64,000 bases of DNA from Rhodocyclaceae bacterium UBA2271. GTDB lineage: Bacteria > Pseudomonadota > Gammaproteobacteria > Burkholderiales > Rhodocyclaceae. The stretch is taken from assembly GCA_002347405.1 (NCBI GenBank), contig DDXB01000053.1, positions 93,928-157,927 on the forward strand. The letters run 5' to 3'. Shown one piece after another: positions 59,380 through 64,000 of the stretch. The stretch's first letter is position 1. Each line of letters starts with the position of its first letter. Position numbers and translations under genes: made by a program. The notes under the pieces are model-generated. The model was given only the letters and a program-made list of their open reading frames with translations. It was not told the DNA's origin and made no database searches.

Positions 59380-60668
59380 AGTGGCGCTGGTTTGTAGTCT
59401 TCCTGAGTGCCTGCCTGCTGGCGGGCATCGCCCAGGCCGAGGAGTTCAGCTTCGATGCCACCGAATTCGACAAGAAGCCGGTCGAGTTCGGCGGTTACCT
59501 TGAGCTCAAACAGGAGCGGGCCTGGCTCAACCCCGACGGCGCCCTCTACAAGCTCAATTTCTACAACCGTGCCCCGCGCGACACGCTGGATCGCACAGCG
59601 GCGACGCTCAAGCTCGACGGCAAATTCACCCGCGACGATTTCATTTTCCGCTTTCGCGCCGACGCCGAAGTGCGCCGCGACGCGCTGAACGAGGAGCGCA
59701 TCAACCGCTTCGACGAAGCCTATCTGTCCTGGAAACCCGACCCCGGCTTCACGCTCGATGTCGGCAAGCAGGCGCTGAAGTGGGGCAAGGGTTACGCCTG
59801 GAACCCCGTCGGCTTTGTCGAACGGCCGAAAGATGCCAACGATGTCGAACTGGCGCGCGAGGGTTTCACGATGGTCGCCGCCGATTTCATCCGCAATTTT
59901 GACGGCGATCTCAAGACCATCGCTTTTACGCCGGTTTTGCTGCCGGTCAGTTCACAGATCAACAGCGACTTCGGCCAGTCCGACCATCTGAATGCCGCCG
60001 CCAAGCTTTACCTGCTGTATCGGGATACCGATATCGACTTCACCTGGCTGGGACGCGGCAGTCGCTCGCCACGTTTCGGCGTCGATTTCTCGCGCAACCT
60101 GACGAGCGCGCTGGAGATACACGGCGAGTGGGCGAAGATCCGCGATTTCGAACTGCGCAGCGTTGCTCCGAGCGGTGCCGTCACCACTGAGCGCCGCAAC
60201 GTGACGAGCTATTTGCTCGGCCTGCGCTACCTGACCGAGCAGGACACGACCTACATCCTGGAGTACTACCGCAACGGTACCGGCTACACGGAAAACCAGA
60301 CGCAGGCGTTTTATCGACTGATCGACAACGGCCTCGCCCAGTTTCAGGCCACCGGAACCGACCCGCTGCTCGCCAAGGCCCGCCAGATCAGCCCGAGTTA
60401 CGCCCGCGCCAACCCCGGCGAGCGCTATCTTTACTTGCGCGCCAGCCAGAAGGAACCCTTCGACATCGTCTATTTCACCCCGTCGATCACCCTGATCGGC
60501 AACCTCGACGACCGCAGTTATTCGCTGACGCCCGAACTGCTCTACACCGGTATCACCAACCTCGACCTGCGCCTGCGCGCCAGCTGGTTGTCGGGCAAGG
60601 CCGGCAGCGAATTCGGCGAGAAGCAGAACGCGCGGCGAGTGGAACTGGTGGCGCGTTACTACTTTTGA
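59376..60668 (+). CDS. Outer-membrane beta-barrel protein
   Basis: A 430-residue protein with a signal peptide (VVFLSACLLAGIAQA). Alternating hydrophobic strands (PVEFGGYLELKQERAWLNPD; YLLGLRYLTEQDTTYILEYY) and the terminal VELVARYYF, ending in Phe, point to a barrel assembled by BAM. It overlaps the LolA-like gene by four bases. It may be the outer-membrane end of the same system; a porin or receptor role is not excluded. Confidence 0.85.
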   Translation: MKWRWFVVFLSACLLAGIAQAEEFSFDATEFDKKPVEFGGYLELKQERAWLNPDGALYKLNFYNRAPRDTLDRTAATLKLDGKFTRDDFIFRFRADAEVRRDALNEERINRFDEAYLSWKPDPGFTLDVGKQALKWGKGYAWNPVGFVERPKDANDVELAREGFTMVAADFIRNFDGDLKTIAFTPVLLPVSSQINSDFGQSDHLNAAAKLYLLYRDTDIDFTWLGRGSRSPRFGVDFSRNLTSALEIHGEWAKIRDFELRSVAPSGAVTTERRNVTSYLLGLRYLTEQDTTYILEYYRNGTGYTENQTQAFYRLIDNGLAQFQATGTDPLLAKARQISPSYARANPGERYLYLRASQKEPFDIVYFTPSITLIGNLDDRSYSLTPELLYTGITNLDLRLRASWLSGKAGSEFGEKQNARRVELVARYYF

Positions 60669-60677
60669 GTATCCCGC

Positions 60678-60695
60678 AAAAGTCGGCGCTGGCGG
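60678..60695 (+). repeat. Dispersed motif copy, first of a tandem pair
   Basis: AAAAGTCGGCGCTGGCGG ten bases after the barrel gene's stop. The second copy follows 24 bases later. Confidence 0.75.
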
Positions 60696-60719
60696 ATTGT
60701 TGGACGTCCCGCCCGCGCT

Positions 60720-60744
60720 AAAAGTCGGCGCTGGCGAGACGGCG
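60720..60744 (+). repeat. Dispersed motif copy, second of a tandem pair
   Basis: AAAAGTCGGCGCTGGCG then AGACGGCG, the full consensus. It lies just upstream of the toxin-antitoxin promoter. Confidence 0.78.
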
Positions 60745-60761
60745 AGTGTGCTGGGTTCAGC

Positions 60762-60799
60762 TTGACTTTTTGTGGCATATCAATATCATCGGCGATATG
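60762..60799 (+). promoter_or_regulatory. Toxin-antitoxin promoter with inverted repeat
   Basis: TTGACT (60762-60767), 16 bases, TATCAT (60784-60789), with a start close to the ATG at 60797. CATATC (60777-60782) and GATATG (60794-60799) are complementary half-sites astride the -10, a likely binding site for the ribbon-helix antitoxin. Confidence 0.55.
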
Positions 60800-61234
60800 A
60801 GTGTGTGGCGTGTTGTTTTGGATACAAATGTTCTGGTCGCCGCATCCCGCAGTCGACTCGGGGCTTCGTTTGTCCTGTTGCAGTGCTTGAGAAATGGTGA
60901 GTTCAAGGCGCTGGTGTCGGTGCCGCTCATGCTCGAATATGAAGCGGTGCTCAAACGACCTGAACAACTCCGTGCCAGCGGGCGTGACGCGGCCATGACC
61001 GATGCTTTTCTCGATGCCTTGTCCTTGTGCGTCGAACCAGTGCATTTGCATTACCTCTGGCGGCCGCAACTGCGTGACCCGGCCGACGAAATGGTGTTGA
61101 AAACCGCATTGAACGGTCGCGCCGACGCTTTGGTTACATTGAATGGCAGAGACTTCGCCGCCGCCGCGAATTTTCGACTGCCGGTGAAAACGCCCGGCGC
61201 ATTTTTGCGGCAACTGCAAGAGGAGAAAACCTGA
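60797..61234 (+). CDS. PIN-domain putative toxin
   Basis: A 145-residue protein (COG1569-like). VVLDTNVLVAASRSRLGASF gives the first acidic residue; LEYEAVLKRPEQLR the second; DPADEMVLKTALNGRADALV and TLNGRDF the others of the PIN active site. Members are usually RNases that inhibit growth. The start at 60797 fits the promoter position. It overlaps the antitoxin start by one base. Order toxin-antitoxin is reversed from the common layout but seen in this subfamily. Confidence 0.85.
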   Translation: MSVWRVVLDTNVLVAASRSRLGASFVLLQCLRNGEFKALVSVPLMLEYEAVLKRPEQLRASGRDAAMTDAFLDALSLCVEPVHLHYLWRPQLRDPADEMVLKTALNGRADALVTLNGRDFAAAANFRLPVKTPGAFLRQLQEEKT

Positions 61235-61473
61235 TGGCCAACTATGCACTGCGTATTCCTGAATCGCTGTTTTCCTATGCTCGTCAGGTTGCCGAGGAAG
61301 AGCATGTATCGATGAACCAGTTTTTTGTCACGGCGATTGCCGAAAAGGTTTCCGCGTTGAAAACTGAAACTTATTTTCGTGAAAGGCAGGCGCGCGGCGA
61401 TCTGACCAGCTTCGATGCTTGGCTGGCGGCCAGCCCGCAAGCAGCGCCGCTGGCGGGGGACGAATTACCTTAA
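61234..61473 (+). CDS. Ribbon-helix-helix / HicB-type antitoxin
   Basis: A 79-residue protein. ALRIPESLFSYARQVAEEEH followed by VSMNQFFVTAIAEKVSAL is the pattern of Arc-like ribbon-helix-helix antitoxins. It is coupled to the PIN gene and probably neutralises the toxin and represses the operon through the palindrome at 60777-60799. A CTTTCATGG repeat begins directly at its stop codon. Confidence 0.82.
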   Translation: MANYALRIPESLFSYARQVAEEEHVSMNQFFVTAIAEKVSALKTETYFRERQARGDLTSFDAWLAASPQAAPLAGDELP

Positions 61474-61618
61474 CTTTCATGGTCAATAGCGCCACCCCTG
61501 CCCATGAAATACGCCCGCGCCCCTCTCTCCCAGCCTCTCTCCCGCGAGGGGAGAGAGGAGATAGGCAGCTTCCCTCTCCCCTCGCGGGAGAGGGATTGAG
61601 GGAGAGGGGGCTGTATTC
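61474..61618. repeat. Composite intergenic repeat
   Basis: Starts CTTTCATGG and returns CCATGAAA (about 61474-61511), then a CTCTCTCCC gcga GGGGAGAGAG hairpin and a second CCCTCTCCC/GGGAGAGGG hairpin, ending GATTGAGGGAGAGGGGG. The hairpin part resembles the ends of the insert in mfd (53140-53300). No gene lies here. Confidence 0.75.
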
Positions 61619-61628
61619 GCTAACTGCC

Positions 61629-62477
61629 ATGACCCTCCTGCACTGCGGCTCTTTCCGCCTTTCCCTGAATCGCCCGCTCATCATGGGCATCGTCAACCTG
61701 ACGCCCGATTCGTTTTCGGGCGACGGGGTGGGTGGGGGTGCTGCCGCGGCCATCGCGCATGCGGCGGCGCAGCGCGATGCGGGGGCCGACCTGCTCGATC
61801 TGGGTGCGGAATCCTCGCGTCCCGGCGCGGCGCCCGTGCCGGCCGATGTCGAGATTGCCCGCCTGCTGCCCGTCCTGCATGTGGTGCGCGACTGGGGACT
61901 GCCGATCTCGGTCGACACCGCCAAGCCGCAAGTGATGCGCGCGGTGATCGACGCCGGCGCCGCCATGATCAATGACATTGTCGCCTTGCAGGCGCCTGGC
62001 GCGCTGGATGTCGTCGCCGCCAGCGATGCAGCCGTCTGCCTGATGCACATGCAGGGCGAGCCGCGCACCATGCAGGCGCACCCGCACTACACAAATGTGA
62101 CGCAAGAGGTCCGCGATTTCCTTGCCGCGCGCGTGGCGGCCTGCGCCGCAGCCGGCATTGCCCGCGAACGGTTGTTGATCGATCCCGGTTTTGGTTTTGG
62201 CAAGACGGTGGAGCACAATTACACGCTGCTACGCGAGTTGCAGTGTCTGGGGGAAGTGGGCGTGCCGGTTCTGGCCGGTCTGTCGCGCAAGTCGATGCTC
62301 GGTGCGGTTACCGGCCAGCCGAATGGCGTGGCGCGGGTCTATGCCAGTGTGACAGCGGCAGTTTTGGCGGTGAGTCGGGGAGCGAAAATCGTGCGCGTGC
62401 ATGATGTCGCGGCGACCCGGGATGCGCTGGCCGTATTTGCAGCCATGAATGTGGCGGCAACAGAAAAGGGAGCATAA
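61629..62477 (+). CDS. folP: Dihydropteroate synthase
   Basis: A 282-residue enzyme joining p-aminobenzoate to the pterin. [44 protein letters not shown] and [14 protein letters not shown] are the family signatures. It is the target of sulfonamides. It is followed one base later by glmM, the usual neighbour. Confidence 0.96.
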   Translation: MTLLHCGSFRLSLNRPLIMGIVNLTPDSFSGDGVGGGAAAAIAHAAAQRDAGADLLDLGAESSRPGAAPVPADVEIARLLPVLHVVRDWGLPISVDTAKPQVMRAVIDAGAAMINDIVALQAPGALDVVAASDAAVCLMHMQGEPRTMQAHPHYTNVTQEVRDFLAARVAACAAAGIARERLLIDPGFGFGKTVEHNYTLLRELQCLGEVGVPVLAGLSRKSMLGAVTGQPNGVARVYASVTAAVLAVSRGAKIVRVHDVAATRDALAVFAAMNVAATEKGA

Positions 62478-62478
62478 G

Positions 62479-63849
<1,371 letters not shown>

Positions 63850-64000
63850 AACAACGCCGCTCATAACTTGGCGCCGTACCCGCTGCGGGGCATTTCATCC
63901 TGCCAGCGCCGACTTTTGCAAGTTCGCCGTGAAAGCTCATGTTTGCTGTCGAAGTCATCAGCCACAACGTAGGTCGGGTGCCAGTCCGACAGATGCGCCA
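63850..64000. other. Right-edge spacer, gene content unclear
   Basis: Contains a dispersed motif copy at 63900-63917 (minus orientation). ATG at 63939 opens MFAVEVISHNVGRVPVRQMR to the edge and GTGAAAG lies before it. The opposite frame is also open. Neither can be judged from 60 bases. Confidence 0.3.
63900..63917 (-). repeat. Dispersed motif copy
   Basis: On the minus strand: AAAAGTCGGCGCTGGCAG, then GATG. It lies 50 bases after glmM. Confidence 0.7.

Overview
The window reads as high-GC betaproteobacterial chromosome. Gene content and order (cysE-iscR-nifS-like-iscS-iscU-iscA-hscB-hscA-fdx-iscX, folP-glmM, tRNA-Gly next to tRNA-Cys) fit Rhodocyclales or Nitrosomonadales-type bacteria. The genus cannot be fixed from sequence alone. 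It divides into a prophage (1 to about 36.37 kb, left end outside the window) and a core chromosomal segment (36.37-64 kb).

Prophage. A tyrosine integrase lies beside the 3' end of tRNA-Cys. From left to right: a leftward early operon (about 0-5.4 kb; SSB, a frameshifted winged-helix protein, a large ParB-like protein, a DksA/TraR zinc finger and many small translationally coupled ORFs); a lysogeny island (5.5-8.5 kb) with a BRCT protein and an operon of repressor, HipA-like kinase and DUF3037-like protein; and a rightward early region (8.5-13.9 kb) with a Cro/YdaS-like regulator, a CII-like regulator, a CHC2-Toprim-VapE primase/helicase and a repeat-rich candidate origin. The leftward and rightward early operons start from near-identical promoters that share operator half-sites. 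Late genes (13.9-35.1 kb) combine an HK97-type head module (HNH, TerS, TerL, portal, ClpP-like protease, capsid, connectors) with a Mu-like contractile tail (sheath, tube, chaperone with -1 frameshift, tape measure, gpN, gpP, gp45-gp48, fibre) and a lysis group. It is a mosaic temperate myophage.

Core segment. After tRNA-Cys and tRNA-Gly come suhB, trmJ and a cysE-isc iron-sulfur cluster operon with two cysteine desulfurases and an IscR-type box over the cysE stop codon. Then follow tatD-like and tpx genes, a DUF1015 gene, a DAHP synthase gene, mfd, a small secreted protein, an ArsC-type reductase, a TSUP transporter, a four-gene envelope cluster (ABC ATPase, FtsX-like permease, LolA-like protein, beta-barrel), a PIN/ribbon-helix toxin-antitoxin pair, folP and glmM.

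The most unusual signals are not genes. First, a 16-25 nt motif built on AAAAGTCGGCGCTGGC occurs about 14 times, in prophage and chromosome, between and inside genes. Second, intergenic spacers carry modular hairpin elements in which loops and linkers are conserved (one 15-nt loop is identical at two loci) while the stem arms differ but stay complementary. One such element is inserted in frame inside mfd. Third, near-copies of a roughly 200-bp element flank the mfd-arsC block in inverted orientation, and a CTTTCATGA hairpin in this family begins exactly at stop codons.
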